From Parablautia muri (lineage in GTDB: Bacteria > Bacillota > Clostridia > Lachnospirales > Lachnospiraceae), in assembly GCF_009917485.1 (NCBI RefSeq), contig NZ_QZDT01000029.1, positions 1-54,886 of the forward strand: a stretch of DNA of 54,886 nt. Reading direction: 5' to 3'. This document shows positions 23,130-31,838 of this stretch, piece after piece (the first letter of the stretch is position 1; each line of letters begins with the position of its first letter). The translations under genes were made by a program, and so were the position numbers. The notes beneath the pieces were generated by a model that made no database searches, had not been told where the DNA came from, and worked only from the letters and a program-made list of their open reading frames with translations.

Positions 23130-25316
23130 ATGTCAGTGAAAATCGCGCTTGCAGGAAATCCAAACTGCGGTAAAACAACATTGTTCAATGCCCTTACCGG
23201 TTCGAACCAATTTGTTGGAAACTGGCCGGGCGTTACGGTGGAAAAGAAAGAAGGAAGGTTAAAAGGCAACAAGGATGTGGTCATCATGGACCTTCCCGGT
23301 ATATATTCCCTTTCTCCTTACACGTTGGAGGAAGTGGTGGCAAGAAATTATCTGATCAACGAGCGGCCTGATGCCATTATTAACATCGTGGACGGCACAA
23401 ATATTGAAAGAAATCTTTATCTGTCCACCCAGCTTATTGAGCTTGGCATTCCGGTCCTGATGGCTGTGAACATGATGGATATTGTGGAAAAGTCAGGGGA
23501 TAAGATCAATATATCTAAATTAAGCGAAAGGCTTGGCTGTGAAGTAACCACCATTTCCGCCCTTAAGGGAACCGGAATTATGAAAGCGGCGGAGCGGGCC
23601 GTAGCCTTGGCGAATGCAAAAAAAGCGGCGCCGAAGGTGCATAAATTTGCCGTCAAAGTGGAAAATGTACTAACGGCTGTGGAGGATAAGCTTGGCAGCG
23701 ATATTCCGGAGGAGCAAAAGAGATTTTTTGCGGTGAAACTTTTGGAAAAGGATGATAAGATTGGGGAGCAGATGAAAAAAGTCCCTGATGTGTCGGCTGA
23801 AATTGAAATGCTGGAAAAGGAAATGGATGATGACACGGAAAGTATCATAACCAATGAAAGATACGTGTATATATCCTCCATTATCGGAGAGTGCTATACA
23901 AAAGCCGGAAAAGAAACACTGACGGTATCGGATAAAATTGATAAGATTGTAACCAACAGATGGCTGGCCCTTCCCATTTTTGCAGTGGTTATGATAATTG
24001 TTTATGCCGTATCGGTTACAACGGTAGGCACCTGGGCGACAGATTGGGCCAATGACGGGGTTTTTGGAGACGGATGGAGCCTATTTGGACTTGAGATACC
24101 GGGCATTCCGGTTTTAGTTGAAGGCGCCCTTGAGGCGATTGGCTGTGCGGACTGGCTAATGGGCCTTATACTGGATGGTATTGTGGCCGGAGTAGGCGCG
24201 GTGCTGGGATTTGTACCGCAGATGCTGGTGCTCTTTATTTTCCTTGCTTTTTTGGAGGCCTGCGGATACATGGCAAGAGTTGCATTTATCATGGACAGAA
24301 TTTTTAGAAAGTTTGGCCTTTCCGGAAAGTCCTTTATCCCTATGCTGATTGGCAGCGGCTGCGGCGTGCCTGGCGTTATGGCATCCAGAACCATTGAAAA
24401 CGACAGGGACCGGAAGATGACGATCATGACCACAACCTTTGTACCCTGTGGCGCTAAACTTCCGATTATTGCGTTGATTGCAGGCGCGCTTTTCGGCGGC
24501 GCATGGTGGGTGGCGCCCAGCGCATATTTTGTAGGGATTGCAGCAATCATCTGTTCCGGTATTATTTTGAAAAAGACAAAAATGTTTGCAGGAGATCCGG
24601 CGCCTTTTGTTATGGAGCTGCCGGCATACCATATGCCTACGGCAGGCAATGTGTTAAGAAGCATGTGGGAGAGAGGCTGGTCTTTCATGAAAAAGGCCGG
24701 AACGATTATTCTTTTATCCACCATTGTCCTTTGGTTCCTTATGAGCTTCGGATGGATGGACGGTTCTTTTGGAATGTTGGAGGCAGAGGAGCTTGATTAC
24801 AGTATTCTTGCGGCTCTCGGCGGTGTTTTTGCTCCTTTATTTGCACCCTTGGGATGGGGTGACTGGAAGATGGCGGTTGCTGCCATTACCGGCCTGATAG
24901 CAAAGGAAAATGTAGTTGGCACAATCGGCATTCTCTTTGGAGTGGCAGAGGTTGCGGAAGACGGTGCGGAAATCTGGGAACAGTTAGCGGCAAGTATGAG
25001 CGCTGTAGCGGCCTATTCCTTCCTTGTATTCAATCTGCTGTGTGCGCCCTGCTTTGCTGCAATGGGAGCAATTAAGCGCGAGATGAATAATATAAAGTGG
25101 TTCTGGTTTGCGATTGGCTATCAGACAGTGCTTGCTTATGCAGTTTCTCTTTGTGTATACCAGATTGGTATGCTGTGCAGTGCGGGAGCATTTGGAATTG
25201 GAACTGTTGTTGCATTCCTTTTGGTAATCGGATTCATATATCTGCTTTTCAGACCATACAAGGAAAGCACCACCCTGAAAGTGGATATGAAAAAAGCAGC
25301 CATGGGAATCAAATAG
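23130..25316 (+). CDS. feoB: Ferrous iron transporter FeoB
   Basis: A 728-residue inner-membrane GTPase transporter for Fe(II). The N-terminal G domain has GNPNCGKT (9-16), NWPGVTVEKKEG, the G3 DLPGIYSLSP and the G4 NMMD. A helical spacer follows (about 170-270). The membrane part has two Gate motifs, including IGSGCGVPGVMASRT and FVPCGAKLPI with the Cys residues proposed to handle iron. Length is normal for FeoB. The start follows AAAAGAGG. A FeoB-associated Cys-rich peptide gene follows 30 bases later. Confidence 0.96.
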   Translation: MSVKIALAGNPNCGKTTLFNALTGSNQFVGNWPGVTVEKKEGRLKGNKDVVIMDLPGIYSLSPYTLEEVVARNYLINERPDAIINIVDGTNIERNLYLSTQLIELGIPVLMAVNMMDIVEKSGDKINISKLSERLGCEVTTISALKGTGIMKAAERAVALANAKKAAPKVHKFAVKVENVLTAVEDKLGSDIPEEQKRFFAVKLLEKDDKIGEQMKKVPDVSAEIEMLEKEMDDDTESIITNERYVYISSIIGECYTKAGKETLTVSDKIDKIVTNRWLALPIFAVVMIIVYAVSVTTVGTWATDWANDGVFGDGWSLFGLEIPGIPVLVEGALEAIGCADWLMGLILDGIVAGVGAVLGFVPQMLVLFIFLAFLEACGYMARVAFIMDRIFRKFGLSGKSFIPMLIGSGCGVPGVMASRTIENDRDRKMTIMTTTFVPCGAKLPIIALIAGALFGGAWWVAPSAYFVGIAAIICSGIILKKTKMFAGDPAPFVMELPAYHMPTAGNVLRSMWERGWSFMKKAGTIILLSTIVLWFLMSFGWMDGSFGMLEAEELDYSILAALGGVFAPLFAPLGWGDWKMAVAAITGLIAKENVVGTIGILFGVAEVAEDGAEIWEQLAASMSAVAAYSFLVFNLLCAPCFAAMGAIKREMNNIKWFWFAIGYQTVLAYAVSLCVYQIGMLCSAGAFGIGTVVAFLLVIGFIYLLFRPYKESTTLKVDMKKAAMGIK

Positions 25317-25346
25317 ATGAATATGATTTAATAAGGAGATTGGCTT

Positions 25347-25490
25347 ATGGGTACAATCATAACGGCAGTAGTTTTAGCCTGTGTTGTAGGGCTCGTGATT
25401 AGAAAAATGATTCAGGATAAAAAAAGCGGCAAGTCTTTGCAGTGCGGATGTGACTGTGCACAGTGCGGAGGATGCGGAAGCAAGAAGTAA
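25347..25490 (+). CDS. FeoB-associated Cys-rich membrane peptide
   Basis: A 47-residue peptide starting at ATG 25347 behind AAGGAG. One membrane helix (TIITAVVLACVVGLVIR) is followed by a Cys-rich tail with five Cys (LQCGCDCAQCGGCGSKK). It matches the FeoB-associated Cys-rich membrane protein family (PF12669), which replaces FeoC in many Firmicutes. The tail may bind iron or an iron-sulfur cluster near the FeoB pore. It ends the feo operon, followed by a hairpin. Confidence 0.85.
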   Translation: MGTIITAVVLACVVGLVIRKMIQDKKSGKSLQCGCDCAQCGGCGSKK

Positions 25491-25515
25491 ATAGCAATTA
25501 GGCAAATAGTATGTG

Positions 25516-25546
25516 GCGCAAGGTCTTAGGGAAATGGACCTTGCGC
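25516..25546 (+). terminator. Hairpin after the feo operon
   Basis: GCGCAAGGTC (25516-25525) and GACCTTGCGC (25537-25546) form a perfect 10-bp stem. The T-tract is weak (TTAGTTG), but the position 26 bases after the last feo gene fits a terminator. Confidence 0.65.
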
Positions 25547-25595
25547 TTAGTTGTGCGCATAACTGCAAGGCCCGGCCCCCATCTGAGAGGATACG

Positions 25596-25740
25596 GTTAC
25601 TATTCACGGCCTGGGAGCCGCTCATAGTAACATTCGGGGCGATATTCCAAGTTTCGCTTCGCAAAAATCGCTCCTCACACCTGAATCACGTTCTCACGGA
25701 ATGCGCAGTAAATGCGCATTCCTGACCCGTGAAAAGTAAC
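25596..25740 (+). mobile_element. 145-bp MITE, copy 2, with 8-bp target duplication
   Basis: Same element as 10376-10520, about 7 substitutions in 145. Perfect 8-bp direct repeats AGGATACG flank it (25588-25595 and 25741-25748), different from those at copy 1. Terminal inverted repeats are GTTACTATTCACGG at the left and, on the opposite strand at the right, GTTACTTTTCACGG (13 of 14). It lies in the 400-base gap between the feo operon and the aminotransferase gene; the rest of that gap holds the feo terminator and the aminotransferase promoter. Confidence 0.87.
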
Positions 25741-25777
25741 AGGATACGGCCTTCTATCATGTAAAAAGAATAATACG

Positions 25778-25806
25778 TTGACGCAGGCTGAAACGTAGGG
25801 TATAAT
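25778..25806 (+). promoter_or_regulatory. Promoter of the PatB/MalY-type gene
   Basis: TTGACG (25778-25783), exactly 17 bases, TATAAT (25801-25806). It begins 38 bases after the MITE end, so the element lies just upstream of the promoter. Confidence 0.75.
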
Positions 25807-25893
25807 ACATCAATCAGAAAGCGGCAGTAATGCAAGCATAGTGTATTCTGACACATTTAGTTTATAAGAATTGGCAAGAATAGGGGGATGAAT

Positions 25894-27093
25894 ATGAAAT
25901 ACGATTTTACGTCTATTATTGACAGGCAGGGGAAGGATGCCATAGCGGTGGAACAGATTCCCTTTGCGGATGCTAAGGTGGAAGAAGGATTTTCCAGGAT
26001 TCCCATGTGGGTAGCAGATATGAATTATGCTACGGTTCCAACCATACAGGATGCTATCATAGAAAGAACGAAGCATCCTACCTTTGGATATTTTAACCTT
26101 CGGGAAGAATATTATGAGAAGATTATTGAATGGCAGAATAAGCGAAATGGGGTGGAGGGCCTTGGGAAAGAAGCCATTGGCTATGAAAATGGCGTGTTAG
26201 GCTGTGTATCCTCCGCAGCCCAGGCGTTCAGTGCGCCGGGCGAGGCTGTGCTTTTGCATGCGCCTGCCTATATCGGTTTTACGTACTCTTTGGAGGCGAT
26301 TGGGCGTAAAATCGTACATAGCGAACTGGTGCGGGATGAAAATGGTACCTGGCGGATGAATTATGAAGATATGGATAGAAAGCTGAAGGAAGAACATATC
26401 CATTTTGCCGTATTTTGTTCTCCTCACAATCCATGCGGTCGTGTGTGGACAAGAGAAGAAATTGAGAAAGCCATGGAGATTTATGCGAAAAATGACTGTG
26501 TGGTGGTGTCGGATGAAATTTGGTCTGACCTTACTTTGGAAGGATATAAGCATATCCCGACCCAGTCTGTTTCGGAGGATGCAAGAAACAGGACAATCAG
26601 TGTTTATGCGCCCTCTAAGACTTTCAATCTGGCCGGGCTGATTGGCTCTTATCATATTATATACAATCCTTACCTGCGTGACCGGGTAAGAAAACAGGCG
26701 GAAATGAGCCATTACAACAATGTAAATGTGCTATCCATGTATGCGCTGATTGGCGCTTATGCGCCGGAGGGCTATGAGTGGGTGGACGAGCTGCGTCATG
26801 TGCTGACCGAAAACGTAGAATATGCATATACATATATCAAAGAGCACTTTTCAGGAGTGGAGCTTGCGAAACCGGAGGGGACCTATATGCTGTTCCTGAA
26901 TTGTGAGAGGTTTTGCAAGGCTCATGGAATGGATATGGACGAGCTGATACGGGCAGGCATCCGGGTTGGCGTAATCTGGCAGGACGGACGCCCTTTCCAC
27001 GGATCTTACGCGATCCGGCTTAATCTGGCGCTTCCCCACTTGCTGGTAGTGGAGGCTATGGAACGATTAGATAAATACGTTTTTAATCCATAA
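25894..27093 (+). CDS. PLP-dependent aminotransferase, MalY/PatB cystathionine beta-lyase type
   Basis: A 399-residue fold-type I PLP enzyme. ATG 25894 is preferred because AGGGGG is six bases upstream; ATG 25888 abuts it. MalY/PatB features are RIPMWVADMNY near the N-terminus, FCSPHNPCGRVW, SDEIWSDLTL, and the PLP Lys242 in YAPSKTFNLAGL. Members cleave cystathionine or cysteine conjugates to homocysteine/thiols, pyruvate and ammonia. It has its own promoter and is followed by a terminator. The true substrate is not shown by sequence. Confidence 0.88.
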   Translation: MKYDFTSIIDRQGKDAIAVEQIPFADAKVEEGFSRIPMWVADMNYATVPTIQDAIIERTKHPTFGYFNLREEYYEKIIEWQNKRNGVEGLGKEAIGYENGVLGCVSSAAQAFSAPGEAVLLHAPAYIGFTYSLEAIGRKIVHSELVRDENGTWRMNYEDMDRKLKEEHIHFAVFCSPHNPCGRVWTREEIEKAMEIYAKNDCVVVSDEIWSDLTLEGYKHIPTQSVSEDARNRTISVYAPSKTFNLAGLIGSYHIIYNPYLRDRVRKQAEMSHYNNVNVLSMYALIGAYAPEGYEWVDELRHVLTENVEYAYTYIKEHFSGVELAKPEGTYMLFLNCERFCKAHGMDMDELIRAGIRVGVIWQDGRPFHGSYAIRLNLALPHLLVVEAMERLDKYVFNP

Positions 27094-27130
27094 TGCAATA
27101 TACAAAAACATCCATTTAGGAGTAATCATT

Positions 27131-27150
27131 GGGGGACATTGGTCCCCCTT
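27131..27150 (+). terminator. Terminator of the PatB/MalY-type gene
   Basis: GGGGGAC, a short loop, GTCCCCC, then TTAATTT. This is a compact G+C-rich hairpin 38 bases after the stop codon. Confidence 0.75.
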
Positions 27151-27189
27151 AATTTGTCATAACAGGACGAATTTAACTTTATTTGGGGC

Positions 27190-27218
27190 TAAACAAATTC
27201 CGCTTTATCGGTTATAAT
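27190..27218 (+). promoter_or_regulatory. Promoter of lacLM
   Basis: TAAACA (27190-27195), 17 bases, TATAAT (27213-27218), leaving a leader of about 130 bases before lacL. No sugar-regulator palindrome was clear. Confidence 0.65.
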
Positions 27219-27356
27219 GTGAACAAAGATTTAGATTTGCGCGGGGACTTTCATTGATGATGGCAGAATTTAGATGCTGATGGATACGGCAGCATCAAAG
27301 AAACAGTTACAATATAGGATGGCGGGCTTTGCCTGCTTTGTAAAGGAGGAGGAACG

Positions 27357-29279
27357 ATGGAAGCAGATATCAGGTGGCTGGATAACCCGGAGGTTTTTCG
27401 GGTGGGGGCGTTAGATGCCCATAGTGATCACAGATTTTACATGAGGGAGGAGGAGGCGCAGGACGGCAAGAACTCTCTGGTGCAGTCCTTAAACGGCATA
27501 TGGAAATTTCATTATTCTGAAAATGTGCCTTCAAGGCCGGCCGATTTTTACAAGGAAGGATTTGACAGCGCCGGATTTGACGAGATAAAGGTTCCCTGTC
27601 ATATAGAAATGGCAGGTTATGACAAAATTCATTATATCAACACTATGTACCCTTGGGAGGGACATTTTTACAGGCGCCCGGCCCACAGTCTTGATGGAAC
27701 TAAGGAGTGGGAGGGCATGTTTAGCCAGGCTTCCTATAATCCGGTAGGTTCCTATCTGAAGGAATTTGACCTTGACAAGGAGCTTTTAGGAAAAAGGATT
27801 TCCATTTGCTTTGAAGGTGTGGAGCAGGCGATGTACTTGTGGCTGAATGGTCATTTTATAGGCTATGGGGAGGACAGCTTTACGCCGATTACCTTTGACC
27901 TTACCCCTTATATGCGGGAAAAAGGGAATGTTTTGGCAGTGGAGGTACACAAGAGAAGTACGGCGGCGTTTTTGGAGGATCAGGATTTCTTCCGTTTCTT
28001 TGGCATTTTCCGGAATGTATCTTTGTATGCCCTGCCACAGATGCATGTGGAGGATATGTGGGCGAAGCCTGCGCTTTTAGAGGATGGAACAGGAAGCTTT
28101 GGGTTAGAGCTTAGGATTTCCATGCCGAATGAAACCATTGGCAGGGCGGAGGTTACACTTACGGACAGGGAAGGAAGGTGTCTGCTTAAGCGGAATATGC
28201 CTTTGCCGGGAAATGAGAAAGCAGTAACGGGCGAAGGCACGGAAATTATCTGTAAGCTGGAGGGCGAAAAGATTGGGAAAGTAACACCCTGGGACAATCA
28301 TAACGCTTATTTATATCCATTGTTTATCAGACTGTATGATGAAAGCGACCGGCTTATAGAGGTGGTGCCTTATCCGATAGGTTTCCGTAGAGTAGAAATC
28401 ATAAATAAGGTTATTTATTTGAATGGCAAGCGGCTGATTTTAAACGGCGTGAACCGACATGAGTGGAGCGCAGAGCAGGGTAGATGCATTGGGAGAAAGG
28501 AGATGGAGCAGGATATGCAGATTTTCCTTCGAAACAATATCAATGCAGTGCGCACCTGTCATTATCCGGATCAGATCCCATGGTATGAGATGTGTGACAA
28601 AAACGGCATTTATATGATGGCGGAGGTGAACCTGGAAACGCATGGTTCCTGGCAGAAAATGGGTGCAATTGAGCCTTCCTGGAATGTGCCTGGCAGTTTG
28701 CCGCAGTGGAAGGAGGTCATCTTAGACCGGGCGCGGAATAACTTTGAAACCTTCAAAAACCATACCTCCATTTTGTTCTGGTCATTGGGCAATGAATCCT
28801 ATGCGGAGGAGAATCTGGCGGCTATGTATAGGTATTTTAAGGAAAAGAAGGATGGCAGGCTGGTTCATTACGAGGGAGTGTTTAACAACAGAAGCTATGA
28901 GGATGCCATATCGGATGTGGAAAGCTGTATGTACGCCACACCGGATGAGGTAAGGGATTACCTTACCAATGAGCCGAAAAAGCCGTATTTGCTCTGTGAG
29001 TATATGCATGATATGGGAAATTCACTTGGCGGAATGGATTCCTATATGAAGCTTTTGGATGAATTTGAAATGTATCATGGCGGTTTTATATGGGATTTTA
29101 TTGACCAGGCTATTGCGGTGACGGATGAAGTGACCGGGCAAAAGGTGCTGCGCTACGGAGGAGATTTTGACGATCGGCCTTCTGACTACGAATTTTCGGG
29201 AAACGGTATTGTTTTTGCGGACAGAACAGAAAAACCCGCCATGCAGGAAGTGAGGTATTTTTATGGATTGTATCAATAA
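27357..29279 (+). CDS. lacL: Beta-galactosidase large subunit
   Basis: A 640-residue GH2 protein ending after the catalytic barrel, the size of LacL rather than full-length LacZ (about 1000 residues). The acid/base is Glu480 in SLGNESY and the nucleophile is Glu548 in LCEYMHDMGNSLGGM. RILNGVNRHEW-type sequence (LILNGVNRHEW) opens the barrel. The start is ATG 27357 after AAAGGAGGAGG. The stop codon lies inside lacM with a 17-base overlap, so the subunits are translationally coupled. It hydrolyses lactose and related beta-galactosides in the cytoplasm together with LacM. There is no frame error: both halves have clean ends. Confidence 0.93.
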   Translation: MEADIRWLDNPEVFRVGALDAHSDHRFYMREEEAQDGKNSLVQSLNGIWKFHYSENVPSRPADFYKEGFDSAGFDEIKVPCHIEMAGYDKIHYINTMYPWEGHFYRRPAHSLDGTKEWEGMFSQASYNPVGSYLKEFDLDKELLGKRISICFEGVEQAMYLWLNGHFIGYGEDSFTPITFDLTPYMREKGNVLAVEVHKRSTAAFLEDQDFFRFFGIFRNVSLYALPQMHVEDMWAKPALLEDGTGSFGLELRISMPNETIGRAEVTLTDREGRCLLKRNMPLPGNEKAVTGEGTEIICKLEGEKIGKVTPWDNHNAYLYPLFIRLYDESDRLIEVVPYPIGFRRVEIINKVIYLNGKRLILNGVNRHEWSAEQGRCIGRKEMEQDMQIFLRNNINAVRTCHYPDQIPWYEMCDKNGIYMMAEVNLETHGSWQKMGAIEPSWNVPGSLPQWKEVILDRARNNFETFKNHTSILFWSLGNESYAEENLAAMYRYFKEKKDGRLVHYEGVFNNRSYEDAISDVESCMYATPDEVRDYLTNEPKKPYLLCEYMHDMGNSLGGMDSYMKLLDEFEMYHGGFIWDFIDQAIAVTDEVTGQKVLRYGGDFDDRPSDYEFSGNGIVFADRTEKPAMQEVRYFYGLYQ

Positions 29280-30243
29280 AGGGATGGAAGGTGAGAGGCT
29301 TCACCTGGTTTTTGGGGATGTTACGTTGGGCGTTCATGGTTCCTTTAAAGGGAAAGAATTTGCGTATATTTTTTCCTATGTGACAGGTGGCCCGGAATCT
29401 TTGGTAATAAACGGAATGGAATGGCTGTACAGAACGCCCCGTCCCACCTTCTGGCGTGCCCTTACCGACAACGACAGGGGAAGCCGGTTTCAATTTAAAA
29501 GCGGTATGTGGCTTTCTGCGGATTTGTTTGTGAATTATGCAGGAGTCATGGTGGCGGTGGACGGAGCGGAAATTACCCTTCCCCGGGCACCGGAAAATAA
29601 TCAATATACAGGCCATGAGAGGGCAGGGAGTCTTGCAATTACATATACCTATGAGGCCATTACGCAGCCTGCAGCACAGGTTATGGTGTCTTATCTGGTA
29701 AATCAAACCGGAGAAATAGAGGTGAAGGTGCATTATCATGGGAACAGGGAGCTTCCAGAGCTTCCAGTGTTTGGAATGCGGTTTATTATGCCTACCTGTG
29801 CCGACAGATTTGTATATGAAGGACTTTCCGGGGAAACCTATCCTGACAGAATGGCCGGAGGCGTGCCTGGAATTTATGAGGTGGAAGGACTTCCCGTAAC
29901 GCCGTATCTGGTGCCTCAGGATTGCGGTATGCATATGGATACAAAGTGGGTAAAAATTTACAGAAGCAGCACACTTGATAACCGGACAAGAAAAGCGGAG
30001 CCTTCTGCAATACGGTTTTCAGCGAAGGAGGGCAATTTTGCTTTTTCCTGTCTTCCCTACACAGCAGCAGAGCTGGAAAATGCAACCCACATAGAGGAAC
30101 TGCCGCCAAGGAGAAGGACGGTAATGTGTGTTTACGGCGCAGTCCGGGGCGTGGGCGGTATCAACAGCTGGGGCATTGATGTGGAGCCTGAGTATCACAT
30201 TGATGCAGGGAAGGATATTATTTACTCCTTCTGTATTTCATAG
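29263..30243 (+). CDS. lacM: Beta-galactosidase small subunit
   Basis: A 326-residue protein equal to domain 5 (beta-galactosidase small chain) of LacZ. RTPRPTFWRALTDNDRG is the family signature and carries residues that complete the active site of the large subunit. ATG 29263 lies inside lacL with GAGGTA eight bases upstream. The 17-base overlap is, from memory, the size described for lactobacillar lacL/lacM. The two form the active heteromer. Confidence 0.92.
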   Translation: MDCINKGMEGERLHLVFGDVTLGVHGSFKGKEFAYIFSYVTGGPESLVINGMEWLYRTPRPTFWRALTDNDRGSRFQFKSGMWLSADLFVNYAGVMVAVDGAEITLPRAPENNQYTGHERAGSLAITYTYEAITQPAAQVMVSYLVNQTGEIEVKVHYHGNRELPELPVFGMRFIMPTCADRFVYEGLSGETYPDRMAGGVPGIYEVEGLPVTPYLVPQDCGMHMDTKWVKIYRSSTLDNRTRKAEPSAIRFSAKEGNFAFSCLPYTAAELENATHIEELPPRRRTVMCVYGAVRGVGGINSWGIDVEPEYHIDAGKDIIYSFCIS

Positions 30244-30320
30244 GCAGCGGTTTTGAAACAATAAATGAGTGCTGGTATCCATGAAAGCGGGTGCCGGCGG
30301 GAACGGAGATTCATACATAA

Positions 30321-31685
30321 ATGAAAAATAGAATAAAGGGTGATTACTTTTACAGTCAGATTTTTAAGCTGGTGCTGCCGATTGTCATACAGAACCTGCT
30401 CAGCGCGGCTGTCAGCTCGGCGGATGTGGTTATGTTAAACTATGTAGGACAGTCATCCATATCGGCGGTGTCGTTAGCTTCTCAATATGCCAGTGTGCTT
30501 TTTATGGTGTTTTACGGCCTGGGAACCGGTGCAACCATGCTCTGCGCCCAGTATTATGGAAAAGGTGACCTGCGGGCGATTCAGGTAGTGGAGGGCATTG
30601 CCCTTAGGTTTTCCCTGATAATTGCTATGGGGTTTGCCGGAATGGCGGTATTTTTCCCTGAGACAATGATGCGCCTTTTCACCAATGACAGAGAGTTGAT
30701 TACCATAGGGGCTTCTTATTTAAGGTATATGAGTGTCAGCTATCTGTGTTGGGGCGTTACGGAGGTTTACCTGGCCGTATTAAGAAGTATAGGGAGAGTG
30801 GCAATCAGTACGGCTATGAATGTGCTGGCCTTTTCCCTGAATATTATTTTAAATGCGGTATTTATTTTTGGACTTTTTGGCGCGCCAAAGCTTGGAGCTA
30901 TGGGCGTGGCTATTGCAACTTCCGCATCCAGGCTGATTGAATTGGCAGCGTGCTTTGTGGTATCGGCTTTCAGCAAAGATATAAAACTGGATTTTCGGTA
31001 TCTGTTTGTGAGAAATAAGCTATTATTTTCTGATTTTACCAAGTTATCCCTGCCTGCCCTTGGCAATGACATCAGCTGGAGCGTGGCTTTTTCCATGTAT
31101 TCCGTGATTATCGGGCATCTTGGGTCAGATGCGGTGGCGGCTAATTCCTTTGTCATTGTGGTAAGGAACTTTGGGACAATCCTGTGCTTTGGTATGGCAA
31201 GCGCAGGGGGAATTCTCTTAGGGAATATCATTGGTGAGAATAAGATGGAGGAGGCCAGAGAAGGGGCAAAGAAGCTGATGAAGCTTACGGTGATCACAGG
31301 AGCAATCGGAGGGCTGATTGTCTTAGCAGCTACCCCTTTGGTATTAATGTATGCGGAATTATCTGAACAGGCAATGCATTATTTAAAATATATGCTGTTA
31401 ATTAATACCTATTATGTAATGGGAGCAGCTGTAAATACCACCTTGATAGCAGGTGTATTCCGGGCAGGAGGGGACAGTCGGTTTGGATTTATATGTGATA
31501 CCATTGATATGTGGGTCTATGCGGTGCCCCTGGGATTTATTACCGCCTTTGCTTTAAAACTGCCTGTAATGTGGGTTTACTTTTTACTGTGTACCGATGA
31601 ATTTGTCAAGTGGCCGTGGGTAATTAAGCATTACCGCAGCGGGAAATGGCTGAATAATATCACACGGGATGATTTGTTCCGGTAA
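30321..31685 (+). CDS. MATE-family efflux transporter
   Basis: A 454-residue membrane protein with about 12 hydrophobic segments in two bundles. The N-terminal IFKLVLPIVIQNLLSAAVSSADVVML, the GTGATMLCAQYYGKGD loop and the matching second-half FGTILCFGMASAGGILLGNIIGE are MATE signatures. It exports cationic drugs or metabolites by Na+ or H+ antiport; the substrate is unknown. It starts 77 bases after lacM on the same strand, but a functional link is not obvious. Confidence 0.9.
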   Translation: MKNRIKGDYFYSQIFKLVLPIVIQNLLSAAVSSADVVMLNYVGQSSISAVSLASQYASVLFMVFYGLGTGATMLCAQYYGKGDLRAIQVVEGIALRFSLIIAMGFAGMAVFFPETMMRLFTNDRELITIGASYLRYMSVSYLCWGVTEVYLAVLRSIGRVAISTAMNVLAFSLNIILNAVFIFGLFGAPKLGAMGVAIATSASRLIELAACFVVSAFSKDIKLDFRYLFVRNKLLFSDFTKLSLPALGNDISWSVAFSMYSVIIGHLGSDAVAANSFVIVVRNFGTILCFGMASAGGILLGNIIGENKMEEAREGAKKLMKLTVITGAIGGLIVLAATPLVLMYAELSEQAMHYLKYMLLINTYYVMGAAVNTTLIAGVFRAGGDSRFGFICDTIDMWVYAVPLGFITAFALKLPVMWVYFLLCTDEFVKWPWVIKHYRSGKWLNNITRDDLFR

Positions 31686-31838
31686 GCGAATGGGGAGCAT
31701 ACATCTAACGAAAACTGCGTGAGGTTTTAAGGCAAAGGAAATTGATAGTGGCTTTACAAATTGGAATAAAAAATATATACTTAAAGGTGATGGAAGTATA
31801 TAATAAATTAGTGTAAAAAGTGTAATGGAGAAGGACAA

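Noticed and set aside
24002-24724. 240-codon minus-strand frame in feoB
   Set aside because: Antisense to the FeoB membrane domain; repetitive shadow of its hydrophobic codons.
29110-29934. 274-codon minus-strand frame across the lacL/lacM junction
   Set aside because: Antisense to two clear genes; residue composition (many His, Arg, Pro) is typical of a shadow frame.
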